64,000 nt of DNA, taken from positions 142,044 through 206,043 of the forward strand of contig JAPKZQ010000004.1 of assembly GCA_026393675.1 (NCBI GenBank), written 5' to 3'. The stretch's first letter is position 1. The number at the start of each line of letters is the position of its first letter. Below, piece after piece: positions 8,386 through 17,169 of this stretch. The notes under the pieces are model-generated. The model was not told the DNA's origin and ran no database searches. It saw nothing but the letters and a program-made list of their open reading frames with translations. The position numbers and the translations under genes are program-made. The DNA comes from Acidobacteriota bacterium (GTDB lineage Bacteria; Acidobacteriota; Vicinamibacteria; Vicinamibacterales; JAKQTR01).

Positions 8386-9261
8386 CTACGCCGCGGCAGC
8401 CGCCTGCGACCTGCCCTTTCCGCGACAGGCGCGCTCGGTCTCCTCGAAGCTCGGGCGCACGTCCTCGGGTAGCACCCGCCGCGCGAACTCCACGGCCAGC
8501 ACCGGCGGCAGCCCCTTGTGAATCGCCAGGATGCCGGTCTTGATGCACTCGAGATAAAGCGCCTCCGCGGCAGCCCGGTGACCGAGCGTCGCCGCCAGCG
8601 GATTCACAAATCCGTACGCCAGGAAGACGCCGAGGAAGGTGCCGACCAGTGCGGCCGCGATCTTCTCGCCGATCTCGGCCGGCGATCCGTCAATGGCGCC
8701 CATCGTGATGCACACGCCCAGGACGGCCGCAACGATGCCGAGGCCGGGCAGCGTATCGCCCATCCGCGAGAGCGACTCCGACGGCTGCAGTGTTTCCTTG
8801 TGGTGCACCTCGAGGTCTTCCTCCATCAGTTCGTCGAAATCATGCGCACGCACGCCGCCCATGATCATCACCTTGAGCGAATCGCAGAGGAACTCGACGG
8901 CGTGGTGACGCGCGAGAAACTCGGGGTGCGCCTTGAAGATGGAGCTTTCCTTCGGCTTTTCGGCGTGAGTCTCGAGCGCCATCGCGCCGGCCTGCTGCCC
9001 GGCGCGAAACAGGTTGTAGAGCATCGTGAGCAGATCGAGATAGACGGCTTTGGTCCCGGCGGGCTTGGTGATGCGGCCTAATTGGCCACCCAGTGCCTTC
9101 AGCGCGGCCATGGGCGTCCCGATCACCATCGATCCGATCGCGGCGCCACCGATAATCAGAAACTCGGACGGCTGGTACAGCACACCCAGTTTGCCGCCGT
9201 GCGCCATGTACCCGGCCAGCACCGAAATCAAGACCATCAGGAACCCGATAGGTGCGGTCAT
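8386..9261 (-). CDS. motA: MotA flagellar stator subunit
   Basis: The 291-residue inner-membrane protein has four predicted membrane segments, including the N-terminal pair (PIGFLMVLISVLAGYMAHGG and FLIIGGAAIGSMVIG). It also shows the MotA signature MGDTLPGLGIVAAVLGVCITMGAIDG and a cytoplasmic loop rich in charged residues that contacts FliG. It is the long MotA form (about 290 residues). The start overlaps the stop of the upstream kinase gene (ATGA at 9258-9261), so the two are translationally coupled. Confidence 0.95.
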   Translation of the reverse strand: MTAPIGFLMVLISVLAGYMAHGGKLGVLYQPSEFLIIGGAAIGSMVIGTPMAALKALGGQLGRITKPAGTKAVYLDLLTMLYNLFRAGQQAGAMALETHAEKPKESSIFKAHPEFLARHHAVEFLCDSLKVMIMGGVRAHDFDELMEEDLEVHHKETLQPSESLSRMGDTLPGLGIVAAVLGVCITMGAIDGSPAEIGEKIAAALVGTFLGVFLAYGFVNPLAATLGHRAAAEALYLECIKTGILAIHKGLPPVLAVEFARRVLPEDVRPSFEETERACRGKGRSQAAAAA

Positions 9262-10874
9262 GATATCTTGGCCCGTTTGGTCGCCGACGCCTTGTCGGCT
9301 TCGCTGCGCTTGTCCTGCTGATGCCGACGCACGGCATCCGCAACAGCCTGCTGCAAGGCGCCCATCGTCGCAGGCTTGGCCACGATGGACCCGATGCCCG
9401 GGGGCGGTTCAGGGCCAAAATCCACCGCCCAGGCGGTCATCAGGACGATGGCAACGTGTGGCTTGACCGTGGCCACGCGGCTGGCCAATTCGATGCCGTT
9501 GATCCCTGGCATACCAAGGTCGGTCACGATCACCTCAATCGGTTGATTGGCGACAATCGCCACGGCCTCGAGGCCATCGCGTGCGGTGGTGACCTTGTGT
9601 CCCATGGCAGCCACCATGGCCGCCAGGCTCTCGCAGACATCCGGCTCGTCATCGACCACCAGCACGTTGAACGTACCGACGGAGGCGGCCGGGTCGTGGG
9701 ATGGCGCCGCGGGACGCGGTGACTCGATGGGTGTGGGCGGCGGGAATGTCAGCTTGAACGTGGTACCGACGCCGGGCTCGCTCTCGACGAAAAACTTGGC
9801 CCTGTGCCGTTCGGCAAGCGAGGCGCACACGCTCAATCCGAGACCGTTGCCCTTGTTCCCTTTCGTGGAGAAGAACGGCTCGAACACGCGCGCCTTGACT
9901 TCGTCGGTCATGCCGATGCCGGTATCGATCACCGACACTTCGGGATGGCCCTTGAGATCGCGCGCGACGATGCGCACGGAGCCACCGTGCGGCATGGCAT
10001 CGAGGCTGTTGAAGACGAGGTTGATGAGCAACTCCCGGATTTCCGCGGGCGTCCCGAGCACGATCGGTCCGTGCCTGGCGTCGACGACGACGTCGAAGCG
10101 GTGCCCGGTCTTGTCGGCCAGTTCCTGGCACCGGGGTCGCACCAGATCGGCAACCGCGCTGGCGATCTCGCCGAGGTCGATAAACTCGTGCGGTTCGGCG
10201 CGATTGGAGCTCGGCGCGAGCCGGCCGAACATCTGCAGACGGCGGACCATAGCCGCCGCATCCAGCGCCGCGGTGCGAATCGTCTCGATGTCGCCACGAT
10301 GGGGCGCGTCTGGCGTCATTTCGTAGAGCAGCCAGTCGCTCAAGCCGAGAATCGTCGTCAGCGCGTTGTTGAAGTCGTGAGCCACACCAGAGGCCACCTG
10401 GCCGAGCGCCTGGAGCCGACTGGCCTGGCTGACGTGGACCTGGGCTTTCTGGAGCGCCTGCAGCGATTGCTGCAATTCGTGGGCTCCGGTGACATCGATG
10501 CCGACGCCGGCGACGCCGACCACGTCTCCTTCCGCGTTGCGCCAGGGGAGACGGCGCAGCACGAGCTGACGGGGATGGCCATTCAGCGTGAGCGTGACCT
10601 CGTCTTCCAGTTCGTGGCCGCATAACTGAACGAGTTGCTCACGGGCCGTGTTTTCGAGGGCGATGTCTGGCGGGAAGAATTCTTCGTCACGATGACCGAT
10701 CACGTCGGAGACCTCGCGTCCGAGCGCGGCGAGGAATGCCGGGTTGGCCTCGACGTACACGCCCGCGAGATCCTTGGCAAACACGTAGTCACTCGTCGAC
10801 AGGAACATCGATCCGTACGGCTCCGTGCCGGGGTCGACCACACGCGCCGTCGGCGAGCTGGACGCGACACTCAT
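9258..10874 (-). CDS. Hybrid histidine kinase: PAS, HisKA, HATPase, receiver
   Basis: The 538-residue soluble protein has an N-terminal PAS domain (about 20-135), a HisKA helix with phospho-His166 (VAHDFNNAL), an HATPase domain (INLVFNSLDAMPHGG, DTGIGM, GNGLGLSVCAS) and a C-terminal receiver (about 410-530; VTDLGMPGINGIEL). It lacks membrane segments. The start ATG 10874 lies 6 nt after a G9 tract that can serve as Shine-Dalgarno. The frame is open back to a GTG at 11186, but that extension does not look like a known domain. Coupling to motA suggests a motility role; its target is unknown. Confidence 0.85.
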   Translation of the reverse strand: MSVASSSPTARVVDPGTEPYGSMFLSTSDYVFAKDLAGVYVEANPAFLAALGREVSDVIGHRDEEFFPPDIALENTAREQLVQLCGHELEDEVTLTLNGHPRQLVLRRLPWRNAEGDVVGVAGVGIDVTGAHELQQSLQALQKAQVHVSQASRLQALGQVASGVAHDFNNALTTILGLSDWLLYEMTPDAPHRGDIETIRTAALDAAAMVRRLQMFGRLAPSSNRAEPHEFIDLGEIASAVADLVRPRCQELADKTGHRFDVVVDARHGPIVLGTPAEIRELLINLVFNSLDAMPHGGSVRIVARDLKGHPEVSVIDTGIGMTDEVKARVFEPFFSTKGNKGNGLGLSVCASLAERHRAKFFVESEPGVGTTFKLTFPPPTPIESPRPAAPSHDPAASVGTFNVLVVDDEPDVCESLAAMVAAMGHKVTTARDGLEAVAIVANQPIEVIVTDLGMPGINGIELASRVATVKPHVAIVLMTAWAVDFGPEPPPGIGSIVAKPATMGALQQAVADAVRRHQQDKRSEADKASATKRAKIS

Positions 10875-11293
10875 GCCAATCCCCCCCCCAAAACGACCAT
10901 CCCGGTGACCCGACGCGTCCCCTCGCGCGTCTGGACCGGGCCGCTGAGCAGGCCAAACACTAGCCGCCGGGCTTTCGCCCGGCGGATCTCCGACTGACAC
11001 CTCCGACCGCGCCGCCGGCGTGAATCCGAGGTAACTGGCAACCTCACCACGCCGGAGAAGCCGATGGCGTGGATGCTGGGCAGGGATCCACCAGTCCTCT
11101 TCTGAATCGGCAGGTTCGCGGAAGACTTCAGTCGGCGTCCCGTCCTTGGTTGTCAAAATCTCGACACTTTCTGCGTGGTGAGCCACGTCATGGGCTAAAT
11201 ATCGACGACAGAACTACTAGATGTAGTGGGTACGAGTCTTGCGGAGCAGGTGCGTAGTCTGCGGGCGTGCGTGACGTCTATTCGGAGGATTTG
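10875..11293. other. Divergent intergenic region with hairpin and poly-G tract
   Basis: This 419-bp gap separates the minus-strand kinase from the plus-strand DegT homolog. On the minus strand it carries a 9-bp perfect stem closed by a GAAA tetraloop (10967-10988, CCGCCGGGC/GCCCGGCGG) and the G9 tract at 10881-10889. A 104-codon in-frame extension upstream of the kinase start is also open. No T-run follows the hairpin. I find no convincing separate gene. A sigma28-like site at 11199-11225 is listed separately. Confidence 0.5.
11199..11225 (-). promoter_or_regulatory. Possible sigma28 promoter for kinase-motA-motB
   Basis: On the minus strand, TACA (11222-11225), a 15-bp spacer and GTCGATAT (11199-11206) resemble TAAA-N15-GCCGATAA. 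mot operons are often sigma28-dependent. The leader to the kinase ATG would be about 315 nt and would contain the GNRA-capped hairpin. Confidence 0.3.
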
Positions 11294-12475
11294 ATGGCAA
11301 CCTATGCGCTCACCGGCTCCTCAAGCTCTCTGAACCCGCTGGTGCGCCGGGAATACCTGGTGTGGCGTGAGCCCGACATGGCGGAGGCAGACTTGCTTGC
11401 GGAACCCGCGACGGGCGTTGTCCGATCATTCGGCTTGGAACAGCGGACGGAGACCTTCGAGCGGGCGTTTGAGCAGCGGGTGGGTGCGTCGTTCGCCATC
11501 ACGATGGCTTCACGCGAGGCGGCGTTGCGCGTGGCTTTGAAAGCGCTGGGGCTGGGCGCCGGCGATGACGTCGTGGTTCCCGCCATCACGTCGATGACCA
11601 CCGCGAACGCGGTGTTGCAGGTGGGCGCCAATCCCGTGCTGGCTGACGTTGATCCCGCTACACACCTCCTCACGGCTGATACGGTGGATCGCGCCCGGAC
11701 GAAACAGACACGGGCCATCGTCGTCACCCACCTGTGCGGCCGCGCCGCCAATCTCCAGGCTCTCGAACCGTATGCGCATGACGCGGGTCTGGCACTGGTC
11801 AACGATGCCCGTCTCGGCGTTGAGATCCAGCACGGCGGTCAGAACATCGCGCAGTATGGGGCGCTGTCGGTCTACGGCGCGGACCCGGCGCGGCGCGGAA
11901 GCACTCACGAGGGTGGCATCATCACCACCAACAATGCTGTGCTGGCTAAGCGTCTGGCGCAGTTGCGCCGGGGCCAGCAACCTGAACAGGCCAGTCACGA
12001 CGGAAAGACGGGCCTGGGTTGCGAATTCCACATGACGGCGGCCCAGGCCTCGCTGGGCTTGCGATACCTTGATTGCACCGATCCGCTCAACAGACGCCGG
12101 CGGATGATCTGGAACCGGTACGACGAGGCGCTGGCCGGCCTGCCGCTTCTGCGACCCGCGCCTGTCACGCCGGGTGATCGGCACGCCCTGGGCATCTACA
12201 CGGTGCTGGTCGGCACTGAGGCGATCGCCGGCGGCCGTGACGCGGTCGCCCTCGCGCTGCACAAGGCGCGCATTGGCACCGGCGTGCACTATCGCGGCGT
12301 GCACCTGCATCCCCACTATCGTGATGGTCTCGGCTACGCCCCCACGGACTTCCCGACGGCCACGCGCATCTCCAACCAGACGCTCTCCCTCCCGCTGTCG
12401 GCGGCCATGAGGGACGGTGACGTCGAGGACGTCATCATCGCACTGACGGATATTCTGGAGTCGGGCCGGCGCTAG
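11294..12475 (+). CDS. DegT/DnrJ/EryC1-family protein lacking the PLP lysine
   Basis: This 393-residue protein follows the sugar aminotransferase fold along its whole length (SREAALRVALKALGLGAGDDVVVPAITSMTTANAV, HLCGRAANL, QTLSLPLSAAM). The family Asp that pairs with the pyridine nitrogen is kept (Asp171). The PLP-binding Lys is not: its position (family SFYATKN) reads SVYGADP, with Asp197 at the Lys site. It is therefore unlikely to be a normal transaminase, and may be a dehydratase-type, regulatory or inactive paralog. GGAGG lies 6-10 nt before ATG 11294. It is convergent with the sugar operon. Confidence 0.75.
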   Translation: MATYALTGSSSSLNPLVRREYLVWREPDMAEADLLAEPATGVVRSFGLEQRTETFERAFEQRVGASFAITMASREAALRVALKALGLGAGDDVVVPAITSMTTANAVLQVGANPVLADVDPATHLLTADTVDRARTKQTRAIVVTHLCGRAANLQALEPYAHDAGLALVNDARLGVEIQHGGQNIAQYGALSVYGADPARRGSTHEGGIITTNNAVLAKRLAQLRRGQQPEQASHDGKTGLGCEFHMTAAQASLGLRYLDCTDPLNRRRRMIWNRYDEALAGLPLLRPAPVTPGDRHALGIYTVLVGTEAIAGGRDAVALALHKARIGTGVHYRGVHLHPHYRDGLGYAPTDFPTATRISNQTLSLPLSAAMRDGDVEDVIIALTDILESGRR

Positions 12476-12484
12476 CCCGTCGGA

Positions 12485-12502
12485 GGCCAGACCCCATTTC
12501 TC
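12485..12502. repeat. Partial copy of the GGGGTCTGACC palindromic repeat
   Basis: In inverted orientation this reads GAGAAATGGGGTCTGGCC and matches the core seen at 871-889 and 1007-1025. It lies in the 52-bp gap between two converging genes, a usual position for REP-type sequences. Confidence 0.4.
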
Positions 12503-12527
12503 GCGCGGCGAGACGGTTGTCTTCGCG

Positions 12528-13685
12528 TTACGCCACCAGCAGGTTTGCCGCTTCCTTGGATGACCACGGCGCCATCAATGTGGCACCCCCGGCCGCGAGT
12601 CGCGCGTGATCGCTCGGTTCGTACTCCGGCACGGCCGCGCAGAGATTGGTCAACGCCGACAGGCCGTCTCCTCTCGACACGTCGGCGCGCAGCGCGCGCA
12701 CCGTGCGATGGATGAGGTCGATGGCCACCGGTTTCTGATGGGCGATCCACACGCGGGCGTGCTTGGTCCTGGCCAGATCCATCCCGCGCAGCGTCAGCTG
12801 CTCGTCGAGTTTCTCGCCGGGCCGCAGGCCGATGAACGAAACCGGCACGGCGGGCATGCCAGCCCTCTTCGCCATCCTGAGCAGGCGATTGACGATGTCG
12901 ACGATGCGGACGGGATGTCCCATCTCAAGCCAGCACACTTCCCCGCCGAGCCTGAGCAGGTCGGCGCGCAACACGAGCGTCGCGGCCTCACCAACCGTCA
13001 TGAAATATCGTGTCGCATCCGGATGCGTAATCGGGATGGGCCGCTGGTTGACCAGGCAATCGATCATCAACTCGAGGACGCTGCCGCTGCTGCCGAGCAC
13101 GTTGCCGAATCGGACGACGACGGGCTCGAACTGCCCGTCCATCTGCGCCAGCGTGACCATCTCGGCGAGGCGCTTGGTCGCGCCCATGACGCTGTGTGGG
13201 TTGACGGCCTTGTCGGAGGAGATCAGGACGAACCGCGCGCCGACGGCCTTGGCCGCCTGCACCACCGAGAGGGTCCCGAGGACGTTGGCCATGATGCCCG
13301 CGCAGATGTCGCGCTCGAGCATGGTGACGTGTTTGTAGGCGGCGGCGTGAAAGACGACATCCGGGATGGTGGCGATGCACGCCGCGCGGATGACGCGCGG
13401 CCGCGTCACATCGCCGAGCACCGGGTCGAGATGCAGGTGCGGCCACCTGGATCGAAGCTCGCGCTCGATCTGGAACAGCAGGTACTCCGAGTGATCGACC
13501 AGCGTGAGGCTGTCGGGGTCGCAGGCGGCGATGCTGCGCGCTAGTTCGGACCCAACCGAACCACCGGCGCCGGTAATCAGCATGCGGTGACCCGCGTATC
13601 CAGCGCGCTCCGATTCGGTCAACGGTTCGCACGCCGACCGTCCAATCAGGGCTTCCTGCACGCGCGTGTCGCGGATGTCAATCAT
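12528..13685 (-). CDS. CapD/PglF-type nucleotide-sugar 4,6-dehydratase
   Basis: The product is a soluble short-chain dehydrogenase of 385 residues. It has an NAD(P)-binding GAGGSVG (39-45) and the CapD-family catalytic region SSDKAVNPHSVMGATKR, where Met replaces the usual Tyr as in UDP-GlcNAc 4,6-dehydratases. FGNVLGSSGSV and RPGEKL follow. The likely product is a UDP-4-keto-6-deoxy sugar feeding the aminotransferase at 18149. It lacks the membrane domain of WbpM/FlaA1 types. It is the last gene of the sugar operon, 42 bp after the cytidylyltransferase. Confidence 0.85.
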   Translation of the reverse strand: MIDIRDTRVQEALIGRSACEPLTESERAGYAGHRMLITGAGGSVGSELARSIAACDPDSLTLVDHSEYLLFQIERELRSRWPHLHLDPVLGDVTRPRVIRAACIATIPDVVFHAAAYKHVTMLERDICAGIMANVLGTLSVVQAAKAVGARFVLISSDKAVNPHSVMGATKRLAEMVTLAQMDGQFEPVVVRFGNVLGSSGSVLELMIDCLVNQRPIPITHPDATRYFMTVGEAATLVLRADLLRLGGEVCWLEMGHPVRIVDIVNRLLRMAKRAGMPAVPVSFIGLRPGEKLDEQLTLRGMDLARTKHARVWIAHQKPVAIDLIHRTVRALRADVSRGDGLSALTNLCAAVPEYEPSDHARLAAGGATLMAPWSSKEAANLLVA

Positions 13686-13727
13686 CGTCTCACCCCGTGG
13701 TCCTCGTGTCTGCAGTGACGTGCAGTG

Positions 13728-14423
13728 TCACGCCGCATTCCGCATCAGCACCCGATCCACCTCGGCGATGATGTCGACCAGCAGCGCCGGAGCCTCGACA
13801 CGATCCACGCGCGCGAGGATGGTCTTCATGAACTCGATATCCGCGGGGGTATCGACCGTCAGCCGGATGTCTGGCCGTCGTATGTCAAGCGGCGCCAGCG
13901 GGGTGACGGTTCTGAAGGCGAACAGGTAGCGTTTGATGAACAACGTGACGTGCTCGCGATCCTGCGGATTGGTGGTCAGGTCCGCGACACGGTGCAGGGT
14001 GTCTCTCGCGATCACTTCGACGGCCGTTCCAAAGGGCAGCCCCTCCTCGATGCCGTACTCGGCGTCTGCGCGCTCGACCTCGGTGATCAGCCGCGACGTG
14101 CTGCCGATGTCGACGGCGGGATTGTCGGCCGTGGCCCGCACGACGTAGCGGCAGTCCATGGTGCGGGACGCCACGATGTACCGGGCCAGCACGTCGTCGG
14201 TCTCCCCACGAACGACGCCACACCCGTAGCGCCCGGCTTCGGCGACCACCGCATCGTCAATCGGCTCCCGGGTGGTTGCCACGAGCACGGGCCCGGCATC
14301 GGCGGCTACCAGCCGCCGGATGCAGTGTCCGAGCAGCGTGTGACGTCCGAGCGGGCGCAACACCTTGCCGGGAAGGCGGGCCGAGGCCATGCGCGCCTGG
14401 AGAACGATGAGTGCGTGGCTCAT
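13728..14423 (-). CDS. SpsF/PseF-type CMP-sugar cytidylyltransferase
   Basis: This 231-residue protein opens with the cytidylyltransferase motif VLQARMASARLPGKVL (nucleotide-binding loop with RxxSxRLPGK). It continues with VRATADNPAVD (metal-site Asp) and a C-terminal RLTVDTPADIEFM typical of SpsF. It would activate a nonulosonic acid with CTP. The ATG overlaps the ATP-grasp stop (ATGA at 14420-14423). The frame is open further upstream, but that is the antisense-frame shadow of the neighbouring gene. Confidence 0.85.
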   Translation of the reverse strand: MSHALIVLQARMASARLPGKVLRPLGRHTLLGHCIRRLVAADAGPVLVATTREPIDDAVVAEAGRYGCGVVRGETDDVLARYIVASRTMDCRYVVRATADNPAVDIGSTSRLITEVERADAEYGIEEGLPFGTAVEVIARDTLHRVADLTTNPQDREHVTLFIKRYLFAFRTVTPLAPLDIRRPDIRLTVDTPADIEFMKTILARVDRVEAPALLVDIIAEVDRVLMRNAA

Positions 14424-15433
14424 GCGGCGGCTGCCGTCTCCAGGTCGGCGGTTTTGGGAATCGGGAGCAACTGACTGATGTGATCGACAAACACCGACGC
14501 CTCGTAGCTGGTCATCCAGAGGTCGGACTTGAAGCAGCCGATTGACGGTTCCACGCGCCGGCCGAGCGCCAGTTGCAACAACATGCGCGGGAAGTCGGCA
14601 CCGGCTGCGATGGTCAGCGGAATCCCTCCCGAGAAGCGGGGGTTGATCTCGAAGACCGTCGGCCGGCCGTTGACTGTGCGGCACTGAATGTTGATGGGAC
14701 CGGCAAAGCTCAGCGCATCGGCGCAGGCCACCGCCAGGTCGATCAACTTCTGGTCGTTGACGGTGCGTCCGCGGTCGATCACGCCCGAGCGGATCACCAC
14801 GCGCTGGCGCGGCACGATAGACAGGGGACGGCCGTTGAAGTCGCACATCAGGTCGATGGTGTACTCGGGACCAGTGAGGTACTCCTGCACGACCGGATCG
14901 GCGACGTATCCGAGGAAGAAGTCGAGGTGTGGTTTGGTGCTCACTGACACGGCGCCGATGCTGCCCCGGCCCCGCCTCGGCTTGATGAACATCGGCAAAC
15001 GCGGCTGGTCGGGCATGGTGTGCGGCAGGAACGATTCGGCCGCCGCGATGCCGGCGTCGCGCAGATACGTGCACGTCGTGTACTTGTCGTTGCAGATGAG
15101 CGTGGTTTCCTCGGACGACACGGCCACCTTGATTCCCCTGCGGGCGAACCTCGCGGCCACTGACGCAAACAGCGGCAACTCCTCGTCGATCGTCGGCACG
15201 ATCAGACCGATGCCTTCGGCCTCGCACAGTTCGGTGACGCTGTCGAGATAGCCCGGGTCGCTCGAGAGCGGCACCTGGTAGGCGCGGTCGCAGAAGTGCA
15301 CGCCGGGCGAGAGCGGGTTGACGTCGGTGGCGATGACCGTTCCTCTGACACCGAGAGCGTTGAGCGCGTGGCGAAACGCCTTGACCAACGGCACACGGCG
15401 GGAGACCGCCGTCACGAGCACATTAAGCGGCAT
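14420..15433 (-). CDS. ATP-grasp carboxylate-amine ligase
   Basis: The 337-residue ATP-grasp enzyme is of the carbamoyl-phosphate-synthase-like type. A pre-ATP-grasp Rossmann domain starts MPLNVLVTAVSRRVPLVKAF. The nucleotide-binding loop is FIKPRRGRGSIGAVSVS, and the metal-binding segment is VFEINPRFSGGIPLT. It would join a carboxylate to an amine, for example decorating a sugar acid with an amino acid, but the substrate is unknown. AGGAG precedes the ATG. It overlaps neuB by 11 bp. ATP-grasp genes recur in NeuB/SpsE-type clusters. Confidence 0.8.
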   Translation of the reverse strand: MPLNVLVTAVSRRVPLVKAFRHALNALGVRGTVIATDVNPLSPGVHFCDRAYQVPLSSDPGYLDSVTELCEAEGIGLIVPTIDEELPLFASVAARFARRGIKVAVSSEETTLICNDKYTTCTYLRDAGIAAAESFLPHTMPDQPRLPMFIKPRRGRGSIGAVSVSTKPHLDFFLGYVADPVVQEYLTGPEYTIDLMCDFNGRPLSIVPRQRVVIRSGVIDRGRTVNDQKLIDLAVACADALSFAGPINIQCRTVNGRPTVFEINPRFSGGIPLTIAAGADFPRMLLQLALGRRVEPSIGCFKSDLWMTSYEASVFVDHISQLLPIPKTADLETAAAA

Positions 15434-16484
15434 GACACACACTCCTGCTGGCGACCGATTCGACGTCACGATCGAGGAAGGGCGTTTCCGCGGGCAGATC
15501 CCGCGTCATGATCCGCCCGACCAGGTCGCGACCGTAGCGTGGGTCGAGTCCCACGGCGGGCCGTAACGCGACAACGGCGTCTGCGGTCACGACGTCGCCG
15601 ATATGCAAGTCCCTGGTGGCGTAGAGGCTGCGCCGGCTCCCTTCGCGGTTGGGACTTTCTGGGGCGAGACATTCCTTGCGCCCGTGGCCGAGCGCGCGAC
15701 GTGCGGATTCGGCCGACTGAATGAGGTCCGCCAGCATCTCCGGCGTCGCCGACACGGCCGCGTCAATGGCTTCCTGGCCTTCGAGCATGAAGTGCTTCTC
15801 GTAGATCGACGCGCCCAGGGCGACGGCGAGCACGATCGCATTCGGATCGGTGCTGTGATCGGACAGGCCAACCGGCACGTCAAAGGTGCGGGCGAGATCG
15901 GCTAACGCGCGGAGATTCTGGCTGTAGTCGGGAACCGGGTAGGACGAGACACAGTGGAGCAACGCGATGTCCCGGCCGCCGGCGGAATGGAGCGTGCCCA
16001 TCGCCGCGGCGATCTCGCGGGTACTGCTCATCCCGGTGGACACGACGACCGGCTTGCCGGTGCGCGCCACCCGTTCGAGCAGGCCCGTGTTGGTGATGTC
16101 GCCGCTCGCGATCTTGTAGGCCTCGCAGCCCACGCGCTCGAGCATGTCGACAACGTCTTCGTCGAAGGGCGTCGACATGAAGGTGAGGCCGCGCCGCTTC
16201 GCATCGCTGGCAATCCGGTGGTGCGCGTCTTCGTCGAGCTCGAAAGCGCGGAAGAAATCGCGGAGCGATGCGGTCGACACGTGAACCGGCGCTGGGCAAC
16301 CCGAGGCGACCAAGCGGTCGGCGCGCAGCGTTTGTAACTTGACGGCCGACGCGCCAGCGGCCGCCGCGCCGGCCACCATCTCGCGAGCCACGTCAACCGA
16401 GCCGCCATGGTTCAACCCAATCTCTGCGATCACGAACATCGGTTTGCCGGATCCGACCCGGCGGCCACCAATCTCACGCAGCAT
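15423..16484 (-). CDS. neuB: NeuB/PseI/SpsE-family nonulosonic acid synthase
   Basis: This 353-residue protein condenses an N-acetyl hexosamine derivative with phosphoenolpyruvate to give a sialic-acid-like nine-carbon sugar. It shows FVIAEIGLNHGG at the start, VKLQ, FMSTPFDEDVVDML, KIASGDITN, STGMSS, LLHCVSSYP and VGLSDHS. EKHFML follows, and a C-terminal SAF domain (about 285-345; RSLYATRDLHIGDVVT) completes it. All core TIM-barrel motifs are present. Which nonulosonic acid is made cannot be told from the motifs. Confidence 0.92.
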   Translation of the reverse strand: MLREIGGRRVGSGKPMFVIAEIGLNHGGSVDVAREMVAGAAAAGASAVKLQTLRADRLVASGCPAPVHVSTASLRDFFRAFELDEDAHHRIASDAKRRGLTFMSTPFDEDVVDMLERVGCEAYKIASGDITNTGLLERVARTGKPVVVSTGMSSTREIAAAMGTLHSAGGRDIALLHCVSSYPVPDYSQNLRALADLARTFDVPVGLSDHSTDPNAIVLAVALGASIYEKHFMLEGQEAIDAAVSATPEMLADLIQSAESARRALGHGRKECLAPESPNREGSRRSLYATRDLHIGDVVTADAVVALRPAVGLDPRYGRDLVGRIMTRDLPAETPFLDRDVESVASRSVCHAA

Positions 16485-17169
16485 TCGCCACCTCCGTAGA
16501 GAGCAGATCCGCCGCCGTTCTGATGACTTCGTCTAGCCCGAGGATGACTGCGTCGGGCGCACATGCCGCGAGGTGTTCGCGCCTGGCATGCCGGCACAGC
16601 AGGATCGCCCTCAGGCCAGCCTGTTGTGCGCCAAACACGTCGCATCGCGGGTCGTCGCCCACAAACACGCTGTGCGGCGCACGCGCGCCGACTTTCGCCA
16701 GCGCGACCTCGAATACCGCACGCTCGGGTTTGCCTGTGCCTGTTCCCCACTCACTGGCGTAGACGATGGCATCCACCAGGCGTCCCAGCCCGAGCGCGGC
16801 TGCCTTGCGGGCCTGCACGGCAGGGAATCCGTTGGTGACCACTCCCAACCGCCAACCAGCGTCGCGTGCCGCCTGCAGCGTCGCCAGTGTCTTTTCAGGC
16901 AGCCGAAGAGACGGCACGTGCGCACGAATCGTGTCGACCAGATCTGGCACGATGCCGCCGGGAAGCAGGTGGCGCGCGCAGAGTTCCTGCAGCGCGCGAT
17001 TGCGGTTCCCGCGCCGAAGCGCGCCGACCAGCGTCGCAAGTGCGTCGCGGCGTGGTACGCCGAAACGCCGTTCGACCTCGGCGGCGACCGCGCTGAAGCC
17101 GCTGCGAACGAACTGACGCTCGGCATACAACGTGTCGTCGAGGTCGAACAGGAGCGCCTTGGTCACCAC
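16474..17169 (-). CDS. HAD-family phosphatase
   Basis: This 231-residue HAD hydrolase has motif I FDLDDTLY (Asp9 nucleophile, Asp11), motif II VVTNG, motif III Lys in TGKPERAVF and motif IV VGDDPRCD. A helical cap lies between motifs I and II. It sits between the PseG-like and NeuB genes and overlaps both (7 and 11 bp). It is therefore a good candidate for the phosphatase that dephosphorylates the nonulosonate-9-phosphate or another sugar phosphate. The substrate is inferred from context only. Confidence 0.82.
   Translation of the reverse strand: MVTKALLFDLDDTLYAERQFVRSGFSAVAAEVERRFGVPRRDALATLVGALRRGNRNRALQELCARHLLPGGIVPDLVDTIRAHVPSLRLPEKTLATLQAARDAGWRLGVVTNGFPAVQARKAAALGLGRLVDAIVYASEWGTGTGKPERAVFEVALAKVGARAPHSVFVGDDPRCDVFGAQQAGLRAILLCRHARREHLAACAPDAVILGLDEVIRTAADLLSTEVANAA

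Noticed and set aside
10967..10988. Strong hairpin as intrinsic terminator
   Set aside because: No T-run follows on either strand; kept only as a structured leader element.
10874..11186. 104-residue N-terminal extension of the hybrid kinase
   Set aside because: The extension is open but Arg/Pro-rich without a recognisable domain, and the PAS domain plus the G-rich ribosome-binding tract fit ATG 10874.
13728..15227. 499-codon frame that could be read as a fusion of the SpsF gene with upstream sequence
   Set aside because: The N-terminal half is an out-of-frame shadow of the ATP-grasp gene; the SpsF family start aligns at 14423 with an ATGA overlap.
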